From Lepidodermella squamata (taxonomy: Eukaryota; Gastrotricha), in assembly GCA_047495785.1 (NCBI GenBank), contig JBLDXI010000009.1, forward strand, positions 5,084,001 to 5,148,000: a DNA stretch of 64,000 nucleotides, written 5' to 3'. The notes beneath the pieces were generated by a model. That model saw only the letters and a program-made list of their open reading frames with translations, ran no database searches and was not told the origin of the DNA. Each line of letters begins with the position of its first letter. The stretch's first letter is position 1. The position numbers and the translations under genes are program-made. Below, piece after piece: positions 12,139 to 23,832 of this stretch.

Positions 12139-12240
12139 TATTTTTGTAACAAAAGATCTACGAATTGGATAGAATAACTTGAATAGTGAACGTCTTTGAT
12201 GATTGGCGGAGTCTGAAATGATAAGATCATTAGAAGGCAA

Positions 12241-13479
12241 AAATATCTGAGAGCGATGTTTGAGAGTAAAATTCGCGAGTAAGTCCAGCGGGCAATCAAG
12301 GGTTCATCAAGTTAGAACGCGCATCTAGAGGCCATTAATTCGGAGACGGTCGAAATTCATTCTTCCTTCTTTCCGGCCGGGCATTCGAATGCTGAATGAG
12401 GCATTATCGACATCTACATCTTTCAGAGGATGATGTATTCCAAGTTCCAAGTCCTAAAACCCCCACTCAAAATGCAAATCGAAAATAAAAGTACAAAATC
12501 AATAAATGACATCAACAGATTATAATGGTACCTAACTCTACCATCTACCACCGGCTACTGGCTACTGTAGAAAGAGTGAAACCTATAAGTATAGTAGATT
12601 TGCCGAAAAGTACAAACAACGGGAACATTAAAAGAGTGATGTCTTTAAGACTGATTTTCAAAAACGTGGTGAAAGAAAAAGGTAAGAGTTGGAACTTCGC
12701 TTCGCGCACCTTACAGCTTACGGCTCACTAGCATTTTGTTCGGACGCTTCGAGTCGCGAGACGCCGCCGGGTTCAACCGACTTAAAACATCAATAAAACT
12801 AACGATAATTTGTTTGTCAAATATTAACCGTGATATCATCGATCATGTTTAGAATTCATTATAATATAATAATTCTGAACTTTCATTAGTTTGGTCACGT
12901 GATCGATTACCTTACATTTTTTTGGTTGAGATGCGCTTTTTCTGATGCCGTTTCCAAGCCGTTCATCGACCGTTGTGCACGTGAAGTGTGATGCAGCTCT
13001 GAATCCTGAATCCTGAACCTTATTTTTCGAGATTCATGGTAAATGGCACCATTTTAGTTGTGCCGTAGGTCGAAGATCTCGTTACTATGTTGATATTTTT
13101 GCCTGAACACATGAATTAAGAGAGGAAATGCAATGGGATGCGCTCCCAAAATAGCTTACATTGCCTTGTTGGTTGTTGGTTGGTTGTTGATTGATTTTTT
13201 TCGTGGTTACAATTATACTTCTTCGATGCTCATATTATTAAGCTCCCAACGTGAAAACGAGGAGTTCGCTATATATTGTGAATACATTGATAAACCCGCA
13301 ACCTTTTGCTGTTTGGAGTCTTTGAATTTTCTAACAGCCTCTTGTTACATGCCCACCAATGCCATTAGAGTTATTTAATTATTTCATTTTAGGTCAACTG
13401 TCGTAATAGCTTGTTATATATCTGAAATTAGTAGTTGACTGTTGATCGCATACCGTGTCTGGTGGTCTTTATTTCAAAG
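12241..13479. other. Intergenic between divergent genes, nothing recognised
   Basis: Shared upstream region of the TIP41-like gene and the lipid phosphatase. A hydrophobic reading frame at 13133-13378 has no recognisable domain, and a TTTTAG acceptor follows at about 13387-13392. It could be 5'-UTR sequence of the phosphatase gene. Confidence 0.4.
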
Positions 13480-14656
13480 ATGAGGCAATGGCAACGAGTT
13501 GCTCTAATTATTCTCGCCAATTTTATTTGCATCGTCATTCTGTCGGTTCCAATAATACTGGTCAACAGATACTCGCCTATTCAAATCCGCGGCTTCGATC
13601 CTGACGATGCGGATATTGCTTTATCCTTCAAACCAAATACAATCAGCGGCGGTGCAGCTATTGGTGCTATAATAGCCATATTTTGTGGCGTTGCTATTCC
13701 GCTGGAATTTTTTGTTGCCTACATCACGTTGAAAGCTTGCAGTGACTCAACTGCCAGTTCCAAAGTTGATGGAAAGAAGTTATTTATACAATTTTGTCGG
13801 ACTATGCTGCCGATATTCGTCGTCTTTTGGGCGTGCCTTGCGTTAACAGGCCTTCTTACTGATATCATTAAATACATGGTCGCTCGACCTCGACCCTGTT
13901 TTCTTCACATGTGCAAACCTGATTATACTCAATTGCCTCAACCCGATTGCCAGAAATGCGGATCTGCCAGTAATCCAGGGACGTTCTGGCCAATGTGCCC
14001 AGGCTGTCCTTTCCTTAACGCGACTTACGCTGAACAAGTTTGCAGCTCTGGTAACGCTTGGTGGAGCGAGAGGTAAGGACCTATCGCACGAAAGCTTGCA
14101 TGCTCATATTTACTAGCTTATTATTTCAATACACAGTGACAGTGATATTTCTCCACACAGAGATAAATGGCTGTCATTCCCAAGTGGACATTCGTCTTAC
14201 ACATTCTTTGCGATGACCTATCTCGCAATGTATGTTTTCCGGCGATTTGGCGGGCTGAAATTAGTGTCACGATACATTGTCGCGCTACGGCCTCTTCTAG
14301 TTTTCGGCGTTATGGTCTTCGCGTTATGGGTCGCTCTATCTCGAGTTGCCGATCATCGCCATCGCGTTTCTGACGTGATAGCCGGCGGATTGATAGGTGC
14401 TGCGATCGGAATCTGGTCATTTCTCTGCGTTACAGCTCGAGCTTTGTTCCCACCCCCTAGCCTTCCGACGAAACCAAGCGGCCTAACAACGAGATCTACG
14501 TTCGACAGCCAAATAAATGGTACCTTCGTGGATGAAACGGTATTAGAAAGTGGTGCGATGAAAACGATCCCGCCGAGTCGAGCCGTGAGTTATCATAATG
14601 GACAATTACCGCCGGTCAATCAAACTTCAGTTACTTTCAGTATAGCGCAAGTGTGA
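13480..14656 (+). CDS. Lipid phosphate phosphohydrolase (PAP2 family)
   Basis: Two exons, 13480-14072 and 14161-14656, encode about 362 residues. All three PAP2 signatures are present: KYMVARPRP (C1), PSGH (C2, shortly after the splice junction) and SRVADHRHRVSD (C3), with the C2 and C3 histidines intact. About six hydrophobic segments can be seen, matching the six-helix LPP topology with the active site facing outside or the lumen. A Cys-rich loop between C1 and C2 (CKPDYTQ... CQKCGS... CPGC) is longer than in vertebrate LPPs. The family removes phosphate from phosphatidate, lysophosphatidate and sphingosine-1-phosphate. The ATG at 13480 immediately follows TTTCAAAG; the frame is open upstream only through non-ATG codons. 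The next gene starts 232 bases after the stop. Confidence 0.92.
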
Positions 14657-14844
14657 CGCCAGGATCCTGCTAGCTTGAAAAAATCGCCTTCATTCCGTGA
14701 TAAAGTGATGTAGTAGCGTTCGAATGAATATTTATGTCTGCTTTTTCTTTCCATGGTAACGAGATTTCGATCTCTTGCAGAAAATTTTATCTTGCGGGTC
14801 ATCTTTCGCTTTTTATGTTGTTTCTGATTCGGTGAACGAAAATT

Positions 14845-14850
14845 AATAAA
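14845..14850 (+). promoter_or_regulatory. Poly(A) signal of the lipid phosphatase gene
   Basis: AATAAA lies 190 bases after the stop and only 38 bases before the ATG of the aminotransferase gene. Confidence 0.5.
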
Positions 14851-14872
14851 CGATGTATTTCAGTTATTTAGG

Positions 14873-14883
14873 TTTTTATCTAG
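14873..14883 (+). promoter_or_regulatory. Candidate trans-splice acceptor of the first aminotransferase gene
   Basis: TTTTTATCTAG ends four bases before the ATG. Following directly on the previous gene's poly(A) signal, it suggests a downstream operon gene, though a cis intron in the 5' UTR cannot be excluded. Confidence 0.4.
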
Positions 14884-14887
14884 AATA

Positions 14888-17695
14888 ATGAGCGTTTTCA
14901 GTGCTACGGAACAAGCTCCGCCCATCGAGGTCTTCCAGCTCAATGAGATGTGTAAGAAAGACACGTCGGATAAGAAAGTCAATCTAACGATCGGCGCTTA
15001 TCAGGACGAAAATTCGAAGCCGTGGGTCCTGCCCGTTGTTCGCATGGTCGAGCAGAAAATCGTCGAAGATCCGACGCTAAATCACGAATATTTGCCAATC
15101 ACTGGAACGCCCGAGTTCACCGATGCTTCAGTCGATTTGCTGTTGGGTGACAATTCACCGGCTCGTCTGCAAAACCGCGCATTTGCCGTTCAAGCTCTTG
15201 GTGGCACTGGCGCGATTCGCCTCGGCGCCGAGTTTTTGCGTTATGCTGGCAAAACCGCCGTCTATATTCCGAATCCGACATGGCCTAACCATAGACAGGT
15301 GTTTCAGCTGTCTGGGTTCGCTTCGGTGAAGGATTACCGCTATTTGAAAGCCGATCAAACCGGGTTCGATTTGGAAAACATGCTGGCCGACCTTCGAGAT
15401 GCTCCCGAGGTATAAAAAAATTGACACAAACAAAATTGCCCTCCCCATTATTAGTACCAGAACTCCTCGATAGCTGGAACTGATGACTTCAAAAATAACT
15501 AAATTTCTGAAAATTTGATAGATTTGTTTTGTAGTTATTTTGCAAAGTCTAATTGTGAAGGCTGAAGGCTTGATCAAAAATTTAAAGAATTCTAGGAATT
15601 TTTTCACATTGAATACCTAAATCCTAAATGCATGCATTTTTCACATTAGATGGGGACAAATTTTACTTAAGCGTAGTAAACTTAATAAAGCTTAGTAGTA
15701 AATTTTTACTTCCAGAGGAATTGCATTATTAATTACTAATCGGCTCAAAATTCCTGTATAAATATTCAGAGACTTCACGAATAAAAATCAAATACCCGAG
15801 GACGAGAGCGCAATATAACCATGATTTAAAAAAATTACCTGAAAAATTAAGTTCAGAAATAGCGTTAGGTGCCAAGTTTCTAAATTTGGTTCTTCTGAAA
15901 GCTATTCTGATGATAAGCTATCGGTTATTTTTTCCTTTTAGGCTTTATTTTTGGCATATTGTATTTTTGTTTGCAATGGCTTTGGGATATTCAGGTTCGA
16001 ATTTATTTGGAAAAATTCAGTAATATACATCTCCGAACTTCCAAAGCTGGGAAATAAAACCCAATTCTATTAGTTGAATCGATTCCTGTGTGCTGGACAA
16101 TTTTAATTATTCAAACAATTAACGTACTTCTCTACATTACTCATTTTTCAAGTGGGATTCAAATCTGCCCATCGGACGTATTCCCAGTTGAATACAATCA
16201 AAATTCGCATAAAATCAGCGATAAAATTCTAAAATTTGTTGTTGGTAATTTCATATTTAAAATTCCATTGAATTCTTAATTCAAAAATTAATTTAGTTGT
16301 TTGTTAATTTTATCAGTGGAAAATTATTTTGTTGTTGTTTTTCTAGGGCGCCGTTGTAATTTTGCACGGTTGTGCTCACAACCCGAGTGGCATCGACCCG
16401 AGCCCTGAAGAATGGGAGACCATCGCTCAACTGGTGAAAGAGAAGAAGCTCTTCCCATTCTTCGACCTGGCCTACCAAGGTTTCGCCTCCGGAAACCCAG
16501 ACACAGACGCCGCTGTTGTGCGATCGTTCGCCGCGCAGGGCTACGAGCTGTTCACGGCGCAGTCGTACTCGAAAAACTTCGGCCTGTACGGCGAGCGAGT
16601 GGGCGCGCTGGCCGTTGTGCTCAACGACCCGGACGTTTGCATTCGCGTGAAATCGCAAATGACGCGAATCGTGCGCTCGCTGTGGTCGAACCCACCGTCG
16701 CATGGCGCCCGCATTGTGTCAACTGTTCTGCGCAATCCTCAGTACAAGAAGGAATGGTTAGTCCTAGCTGCATTCTAAAATTATATACCAATACCCTAAA
16801 TTAGAGTCTATCAATTTGCATCACTAAAACGAGGTTCCAGCGCTTGCATTATAATTTATAATAATTTTATAATTTCTTTTTCAAAGCGAACTTTGAGGAC
16901 TAGAAGGGCATGCCACTAACTCTAACCCTAGGTCTTATCGTAAGAGATTGAGATGAACATTTCCGTATGACGGATTTCGACTGGTGCAGTCTAGCTGACA
17001 CTCCCAGCCTCCCAATTTTCTATTTTGTAACGCGATGGATTGGTAAAACCACCGCGGGGCCGAGGGGGGACTCGATCCTGGTTCCGTCACTAGGACTTGA
17101 ACCCAGTCCCGAGCGATATCCCCTCAGATACACAGTAGCTCAACGACCCTACTGAGCCACCGTGCCTCCCATTGTTAGGAATTAACGTAAATTACGATGA
17201 ATTCTTCTTAATTTTCTGTTTGCTCGGCGTCCCATATTTTGAAAGGAATTTTCTGAAAATATTCTGAGATCTGAAATCTGAAAAATTAGGAAAAAACAGT
17301 TTTCAAATTTAAAAAGTGGATTTTTTTATTTTTTCAGTATTTGGTATTTGCCATCGGTCTTTCTTAAATTCCTTTCTTATGAATAATTTTGTTGAATTTT
17401 GCCCAGGCTGTCTAATCTGACGACAATGTCATCCCGCATCATCACGATGCGCCACGAGTTGTACCGCCGGCTGCGCGAGCTGGGCACGCCCGGCTCGTGG
17501 AAGCACCTGATCGAGCAGCGCGGGCTGTTTTCGTACACGGGCCTGAGCCGTAAGCAAGTCGAGCGGCTGCGCAACGAATTCCACGTGTACCTACTCAACG
17601 ACGGCCGCGCGAATATGTGCGGATTGACGCCGTCGAACGTGCAGCACGTGGCCGAAGCTTTTCACCGCGTTGTCTCCGATGAAGCGAAATTGTAG
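14888..17695 (+). CDS. GOT1: Aspartate aminotransferase, cytosolic type
   Basis: Three exons: 14888-15409, 16347-16756 and 17407-17695, about 406 residues, the normal length for cytosolic aspartate aminotransferase. Active-site landmarks are all present: GGTGA phosphate-cup residues, the NPTWPNH tryptophan, CAHNPSG, the FDLAYQG aspartate and tyrosine, the pyridoxal-phosphate lysine in [12 protein letters not shown], and the substrate arginine in DGRANMCGL. The enzyme interconverts aspartate plus 2-oxoglutarate with oxaloacetate plus glutamate and serves the malate-aspartate shuttle. There is no N-terminal targeting extension, so the cytosol is expected. Exons are markedly more GC-rich than the 937- and 650-base introns. 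Intron 2 contains a tRNA-derived element. A paralogue with the same two intron positions lies 2.5 kb downstream. Confidence 0.95.
17020..17170 (-). mobile_element. tRNA-derived SINE or tRNA-like remnant
   Basis: On the minus strand TGGCTCAGTAGG (17149-17160) matches the A box and GGTTCAAGTCC (17093-17103) the B box of RNA polymerase III promoters. The D stem GCTC/GAGC can form, but the anticodon arm is not tRNA-like. A GC-rich tail unlike the surrounding intron follows to about 17020. It lies in intron 2 of the aminotransferase gene. Confidence 0.55.
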
Positions 17696-17849
17696 ACGGA
17701 ACAAATAGGAATTCTAGCTGATGATTCAAAATGACACTTTTTCGCCCTTGATAAAACGAAAAATCAATCGATGTATTAAATCGATTATCTTAATATTATT
17801 ATTATGCATATCTTCGATTCGGATGTGTTTCAAAAACCTTTATCGATGA

Positions 17850-17855
17850 AATAAA
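17850..17855 (+). promoter_or_regulatory. Poly(A) signal of the first aminotransferase gene
   Basis: AATAAA lies about 155 bases after the stop codon. Confidence 0.5.
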
Positions 17856-18677
17856 TGATTTTTGTTTCAGCTGTGATTTTTCTTCCCAGTATGTATTAGT
17901 GCCCGTTTTGTCTTGTGCCGTGATATATCGAATGTTGTCTGGAGCCGGTTACTTATTATTTTGATGGATATCGTTACGAACGCATGCGGTTGTTACCTTT
18001 AATAAAACGTTGTAGCGGATAGCGAATACAAATGAAATATGGAATTTTACATATTTTCGAGATGAGCGCAGGGTAATTTTGAACACTTTGCAGGCGAAGA
18101 GCTATGCGATACTGGCTGGAGCGATACTACGATAAAAAAGATATTACAAGTAGGGCAACTTGGGATGTCAGTTTGAGACCCTTTTCTTATCTCACTAACA
18201 AACGATCATTCTCGGGCTAAAAACTAAAATTCCTCAGAAACATGGTCCTGTCAAAAATATCCCCTCGTTGCGGTGTGGCTTCGAATTCCAGAAGAGTTAC
18301 CAAATATGCCGCGCAGATTCCTGGCCGCAAAACAGACAGCTAACCATCGGAATGTTTTTATTTAGTTATTCGTAATTATTAGTAAAAAAATTCGAGGCTT
18401 CTTTTTTCACAGAGCAAACAAGGCATCGAATTATTTTCAAAATATGGCGGAGCTAGGGAAAATAAAATTCTTTGTCGGCCGATAAAAATTCAGCATTCCG
18501 TTTGTTAAACCTATCGGTGACTCACTGCATTGTAATAGATGCCTCTTAGGTGCCTAATAGTTCGCAATTACGATTCTGCATCGTCAATAATTTGTTTCCC
18601 AACGTTCCGCTGTGACCTTCTCACAAGCGAGTCATCATTACTTCCTCTCATTTCAAGAGTTTCGTGGTAATGTGTAA

Positions 18678-18890
18678 TCAGAACGAAACCAACTGGCTAT
18701 CTCTTCGTATTTTCGGAAAATGATTCAATGCAAAAGAAGCACTCAACGAATCAGTTTTGACCGTTTTGACCCTTTTACTTTCATTTAGTGAGATAAAAAT
18801 CTCGTCCACGTGGTTTTTTACGTCAGACTTGGCTAGACTTGCTTTTGGCGTTATCTTTTGCGGACGTCCAACTTTCTTCGGAGCTGACAT
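18678..18890 (-). CDS. Possible small AT-hook protein
   Basis: A 70-residue ATG-started frame, very basic at its N-terminus (13 Lys/Arg in the first 42 residues) with KKVGRPQK, close to the AT-hook core GRP that binds minor grooves of AT-rich DNA. A TA-repeat 30-60 bases upstream could act as a TATA region. No intron is needed. No homologue is recognised and the frame is short, so it may be a chance frame or a gene remnant. Confidence 0.3.
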   Translation of the reverse strand: MSAPKKVGRPQKITPKASLAKSDVKNHVDEIFISLNESKRVKTVKTDSLSASFALNHFPKIRRDSQLVSF

Positions 18891-20247
18891 TATTGTTAAC
18901 TAGGTTGGAAAATTCCGCGCTCTATTATATATATATATAATATTATATAACAATACTATATTAAATAATTAGTCATACGCAGCTTGATTACGATTGAAGT
19001 GTGCTCAAATATGTAGGTGAATTTAAAATAAAATGCGCATCTCGTAGCTCCAAGTAATAAACTGTGCAAAAAGCATCGCTCCCCCACCGCCACGACATGA
19101 GCTAATTCAGATGGTATCTTTCGTGGGCTGCGGCGTTTTGGCTAGGGCAAAATTTTTTGGGTGATAATACGCGGTAATCTGTTTATAGAGCGAATTTAGC
19201 CTCTAATTCTACAATCATCTCAGCTTAAATTTGTCGGCAATTATTTTTCATATTATACCAGGAAGCTTGGGTGGCTTGCCAGGGTTGAACTAGATCGATG
19301 ACTTGATTCAGCCGGTAATTTTGTTTCGCAAAACACACTTTGTTCGCATCAGGGTATATGAAATTTGGAAAGTGGATTTTACATTTTTGACGGCAATGAA
19401 CGCTAATTTTGCGCCAACAAACCCAGGAGATATTACGACTCCCTTATACCCTCTCCTAGTCCCCTTACAACCGCAGAACCAACCACTGAGTATGTGTCTG
19501 CTACGAGGGCTCAAATTTTAGAGCCAGGAGAGGCAGCCCGGATGCGACACTTTTCGAGCATTCGCGTTGCGCGTACAGCTACCCCTAAGAGCATCGAGTT
19601 GTCAAAACTCATATTTCCATCCATGCGTTTCGTGTTCTTCTTTTACGTTTAATTATATCACAAATTTACAAATAATTAGTCATGTAGGTTTATTCCAAGA
19701 TACATTATAGTGTATTATAGTCTGCTAATAAACAAGCTCAAATTATATGCCTAACTTTCAACTACTGAATATGGTTTCGTGCGCGCTAGGCTGACATAAA
19801 AAATGGCGCACGCCACAATTATTATAATGCGCTCGCGAACTCTACCTTTGTCCATCTAATGAGAGCATGGTATTTTCGAGAAATTAAAAAAAAGCAAGTT
19901 GTCAAAAATCAAAATCACACTGCAAGCGAGAAGAAATTCACAAAATTAAATATATAGATAATTATACCTTGTTTTGTCCATCCCTGGACACAGTTTTTTA
20001 ACAACCCGACGTGCCAGACAGTATCCATGCCAAATTATTTAAAAAACAACACCTCTCATGTAGGTCAGTTCCACGTTATGAAGTTCTTTGACTCATCCGT
20101 GCTGCTTTCTGCGGTGGGCGAAATAACTACTCAGACAAATACCCAACCTACACCCAAGACAATGCTATAAAATGAGCACGGAACCAACCATTTTTGACTT
20201 CGAATTTATTTCATATTACTTTGATAGTGCTTTAAGCAAACTAAAAA

Positions 20248-21638
20248 ATGCCTGCGGATGCCACAAAAGCCATGTCCATCTTCAAATCTGGCTCTGTCAA
20301 ACCTGTTCCGAACCTGTCAATTAGCATCGGCGGAACTCCTGCTATCGAGCTTTTCCAACTGAATGAAATCTGCAAACAAGATATGCACGAGAAGAAGGTC
20401 AATTTAACGGTTGGCCTTTACTTTGGTGAGGATGCAAAACTGTTGACCCTACCCGTTGTTCGCCGCGTTCAAAACATGCTGTCAGTTGAAGATCTCGTCA
20501 TGAACCATACGTATCTCCCACTTGAGGGTATGGAATCTTTCAACTCAGCAGCAGTCAAGCTTCTACTTGGCGAGAATTCAGCGGCTATTCGCGACAAACG
20601 GACTGCAACTGTTCAGACAATTGGTGGAACTGGGGCTGTTCGTCTAGCGGCCGACTATTTGCGGCAACACTTCGGAAAATTGCATGTTTTGATCCCGAAC
20701 CCTACCTGGGTCAACCACCAACCACTATTCGAAAATGCTGGCTACGTCACCCAAGATTATTTCTTCATGAACAGCAGCAATACTTCATTCAGCTTGCCAA
20801 AAATGCTTTTGTCATTGGAATCCGCTCCTGAGGTAAAGAACCATGACCTTCCTCATTTCGCATGAAAATCTTTCGTTAACAGGGATCAGTAATTGTTCTT
20901 CAGGCTTGCGCCAACAACCCGACTGGAGCAGATCCAAGCAAAGAAGACTGGCTTGCTATTAGCGAACTCGTTAGAAGAAAGAATCTGTTTCCGATTTTCG
21001 ATCTGGCCTACCAAGGATTTGCGTCTGGGGATCCGGAAACTGACGCCTTTGCTGTTCGGTTATTCGTTGAGCTTGGTTTTGAATTAATTGCAGCTCAGTC
21101 GTTCTCTAAGAATTTTGGCCTCTATGGCGCGCGCATTGGTGCGATGCATTATGTATTTGCCGATTCGAATGATCAAGCTATGAAAAAATCTCAAATGAGC
21201 CAAATTGCTGCTACCCTGTGGGCTAATCCTGTGAACTTGGGCGCTATTATCGTATCAACTGTTCTGAACAACCCTGAGCTAAAGCAAGAATGGTATATAT
21301 TTTCTCTATTCTTTTCTCTAAATTTCTCACAGGAAAGCGTTTTTCCTAATTTCAGGTTGGAAAATTTGAGATCTATGAACACCAGAGTCGTGACATTGAG
21401 AAAGAAGCTGTGCGATAGATTGAAAGAGTTAGGAACCCCTGGCAACTGGTCCCACTTCACTCAGCACAATGGAATGTTTTCGTTCTCAGGGTTAACTGCC
21501 GAGCAGGCAGATCGTTTGAGGTGCGAATTCCACGTCTACATTTTGAGGAATGGACGTATAAACTTTAGCGGATTAAATGCAGGCAATGTTTTATATGTTG
21601 CGGATGCAATTCACCACGTGGTATTAACCACAGCGTGA
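20248..21638 (+). CDS. Aspartate aminotransferase paralogue with N-terminal extension
   Basis: Three exons: 20248-20832, 20883-21292 and 21356-21638, about 425 residues. Exon 2 is 410 bases in both paralogues and both intron positions and phases match, so the pair arose by tandem duplication. Catalytic residues are kept ([42 protein letters not shown]), so activity is expected. It has about 20 extra N-terminal residues relative to its neighbour, including a Ser/Pro-containing stretch that does not look like a strong mitochondrial presequence. Its exons are more AT-rich than those of the upstream copy, and its introns are only 50-63 bases against 650-937. Expression or substrate preference may have diverged. 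Confidence 0.93.
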
Positions 21639-23427
21639 TTGCTCTAAATCATAAAAAATCTCTGTGCCCTTGCTTCCTTTGCTTTCGTTGTTGTGTTCCT
21701 AATGTATTCAAACACTGCTCCCATTACTCTCGTTACTATGTGCTGTTGAACGGCTCTTTTGAAGAACAGTAACAAGACCGCCCGGTTTCAAACAATATGT
21801 TTTATTGACTATTGGCATAAACTAAAATTATAGTTACATAAAAAGCTTAATTCTGTGTGATTTCATGATTTTACACAAAAAATATTTTAACTGTAATGAA
21901 GTTTTCATCATATTTATGCCAACTTGGTGTTTTCAGAATATATTAGGTCAAATATGGAATCTTGCTGATCAATCAGTTAATAACGGTCTTCTGTTACTTT
22001 CGGGGCACTTATATATTTATAACCAATAATGAAATTAGCAGTTAGCCATGGATAGCCGACACAGTGGATACAGTAGCCGTTGCAAAACTTTATTCCAGCG
22101 GCTGTGTCGTCTTACACGAGAATGAGTCTAAGCTGGCCATGGGGATGGAACAAACTACCAACAGTCATGGCATAACTTTCAGGCTACCTATAAACGGATT
22201 CATTTGCATTTTCTAATGAGACGGATTGACGATGACCTACTGAATAATAACATTTGAAATTTCCAAGTTCAAGCTCATGTTAACAAATTAATAGCCAGCG
22301 AGCTTTAGATAAGATTATGGGCATAGGCATAGATGACGCATAGGTGATGAGTAAAGTGAGTAAATCGTAATTGAAGCCTGGCCAGTGTGGTCGGTGCAGC
22401 TTGGCCCAAAGTTAGGTCACCGTAATTCAAGTGACTAAATACCAGACCATTGGCCAGGATAGCAGTCCTTCGACTTACGAACTTCGAGGCCGGCTTGATA
22501 GCAAACAAACCTTCACTTGCTTTGCTTTTGGCGCCGTTTATGTGCTTTTTGAAAGACAGTTTGTTGTCGATCGTAAAGCCCAGTGTTACCATTTCACTTG
22601 ACAGCTTTACTATTGCGTCACCCATTTTAATAAAGAAATCCGGAGCCGAAGGCATCGCGCATTTCAATATCAAAAATTGCGACTTTTTACCGTTAACCTG
22701 CAAGGAGTTGGACTTCAACCAACAACAAACCCGATTGATTTCCTGTTGAAGAACCGATCTGAACAGCGACATTTCTGGCCATTTATTGAGCTATATTTGC
22801 TTCGCGGAGGTTTTAGCAATCCATTCACTTTGAAGTCTCCCCACAAACCGCGGAGAACTGAGCTTCAGGACTCTGAAAGCGTCTTGCGCGCGCCGAGATG
22901 ATTTTTATTTTTAGAAAAACATGCAGCCATAACTTGGTCTGTTTATCAATTATTTATCTTTAAAATTATGTAATTTACAATTTTAGCATTTAATTTTAGG
23001 AAAAACTTTTTTTAAAACTACTAATTAATGTGGAGGTGAAATCAAGGTTTCATGTTTCACGCGCGCTAAGAGCAGTAATCGATGGTACAGTATATCTCAG
23101 GTACTGATGTCGTCATCAGTCTTCGACTCGTCAGCGCTCACCTCTCACCTGAAAGGAAGTAATTACAGCCCTCAAGCTTCATGTGGTGACTCTCAAAAAC
23201 TATTGTTTATGGAGTTTTTTTTAATTTGTAGTGATTTTCTCTTTATTTGCTTTTGATGACATGATGCTTCCTGCTTCCCACTCGGGATCAGGAATTCTGA
23301 AACCGTTAATTTCTAGCGTTTTTATTCTGCTTATAGCTAGAGCCACGTTGGATGGCTTTCCTGTCGCTTTACTATCATTTTGCCTTTTCGTAGTCAGCAA
23401 GCCATCTCATATATTAAACATTGTTTG
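21639..23427. other. Intergenic with a retrotransposon remnant
   Basis: Holds the LINE reverse transcriptase fragment at 22305-22772; otherwise AT-rich with no recognised gene. The last 200 bases must include the SWI5-like promoter or outron. Confidence 0.5.
22305..22772 (-). mobile_element. Non-LTR retrotransposon reverse transcriptase fragment
   Basis: A 155-residue frame reads like the C-terminal (thumb) end of a Jockey/CR1-type LINE reverse transcriptase: WLKSNSLQVNGKKSQFLIL, LGFTIDNKLSFKKHI, then FVSRRTAILANGLVFSHLNYG. The catalytic YADD box, endonuclease and rest of the polymerase are missing, so this is a dead 5'-truncated copy. The frame is uninterrupted, which suggests moderate age. 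Confidence 0.8.
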
Positions 23428-23694
23428 ATGGCGAGGAAGTCATTGCCCTGTCTGTCAAATGTTGAGACGAAGGAATCTCTATTAGAAGAGGAGGCTGAAT
23501 TAAAACGCACCGTTGAAGAGTTCAGATTAGCTAACTATGACATTGACAAAATCGGAACCGTAGTGAAAATGTTGCACGAGTATAATTCGATCAAAGATGC
23601 GTGCCAACTCGTTCTTGGGAAAATTGCCGATCTTGAAGCTCGGACTTTGGCTGATGTCCACAAATCTTTCGACCTTCCATTGAAAGAAAAATAA
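23428..23694 (+). CDS. swi5: SWI5-like DNA repair protein
   Basis: A single exon of 88 residues. The C-terminal 60 residues match the SWI5 family: a coiled-coil EEEAELKRTVEEF, then VVKMLHEYNSIKDACQLVLGKIADLEA with the diagnostic LHEYNxIKD and GKIA motifs, and a 'HKSFDLPL' end. SWI5 works with SFR1 to promote Rad51 (and Dmc1) filament function in homologous recombination. The ATG at 23428 gives MARKSLPCL; the frame is open 48 bases further upstream but without ATG, and a TTTTCGTAG acceptor-like sequence lies just upstream. The next gene starts about 140 bases downstream on the same strand. Confidence 0.85.
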   Translation: MARKSLPCLSNVETKESLLEEEAELKRTVEEFRLANYDIDKIGTVVKMLHEYNSIKDACQLVLGKIADLEARTLADVHKSFDLPLKEK

Positions 23695-23832
23695 CTGGTT
23701 TGCCTTTGATTGCCTGATTCTTTTCTACAGCTCATTATTAAACGTTATTGAAACGCGTCCTGTTTTCGTCGGTATAGGTTCAATTCTTATTTAATTCGTG
23801 AATTGTATGCTGATGCTTTCCAGTATCTTTTC

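Larger units (their letters stand above)
17696..20247. other. Intergenic, 2.5 kb between the aminotransferase paralogues
   Basis: Apart from the small minus-strand frame at 18678-18890 and an AT dinucleotide run near 18925-18950, nothing was recognised. Remaining reading frames are short and lack domain features. Confidence 0.5.

Noticed and set aside
13133-13378. Hydrophobic 81-residue frame before the lipid phosphatase, considered as a first exon adding a membrane segment
   Set aside because: The phosphatase already has its full set of helices from 13480, and no donor was found that keeps frame.
22450-22749. Plus-strand frame opposite the LINE remnant
   Set aside because: It is the antisense shadow of the reverse transcriptase fragment, which has clear motifs.
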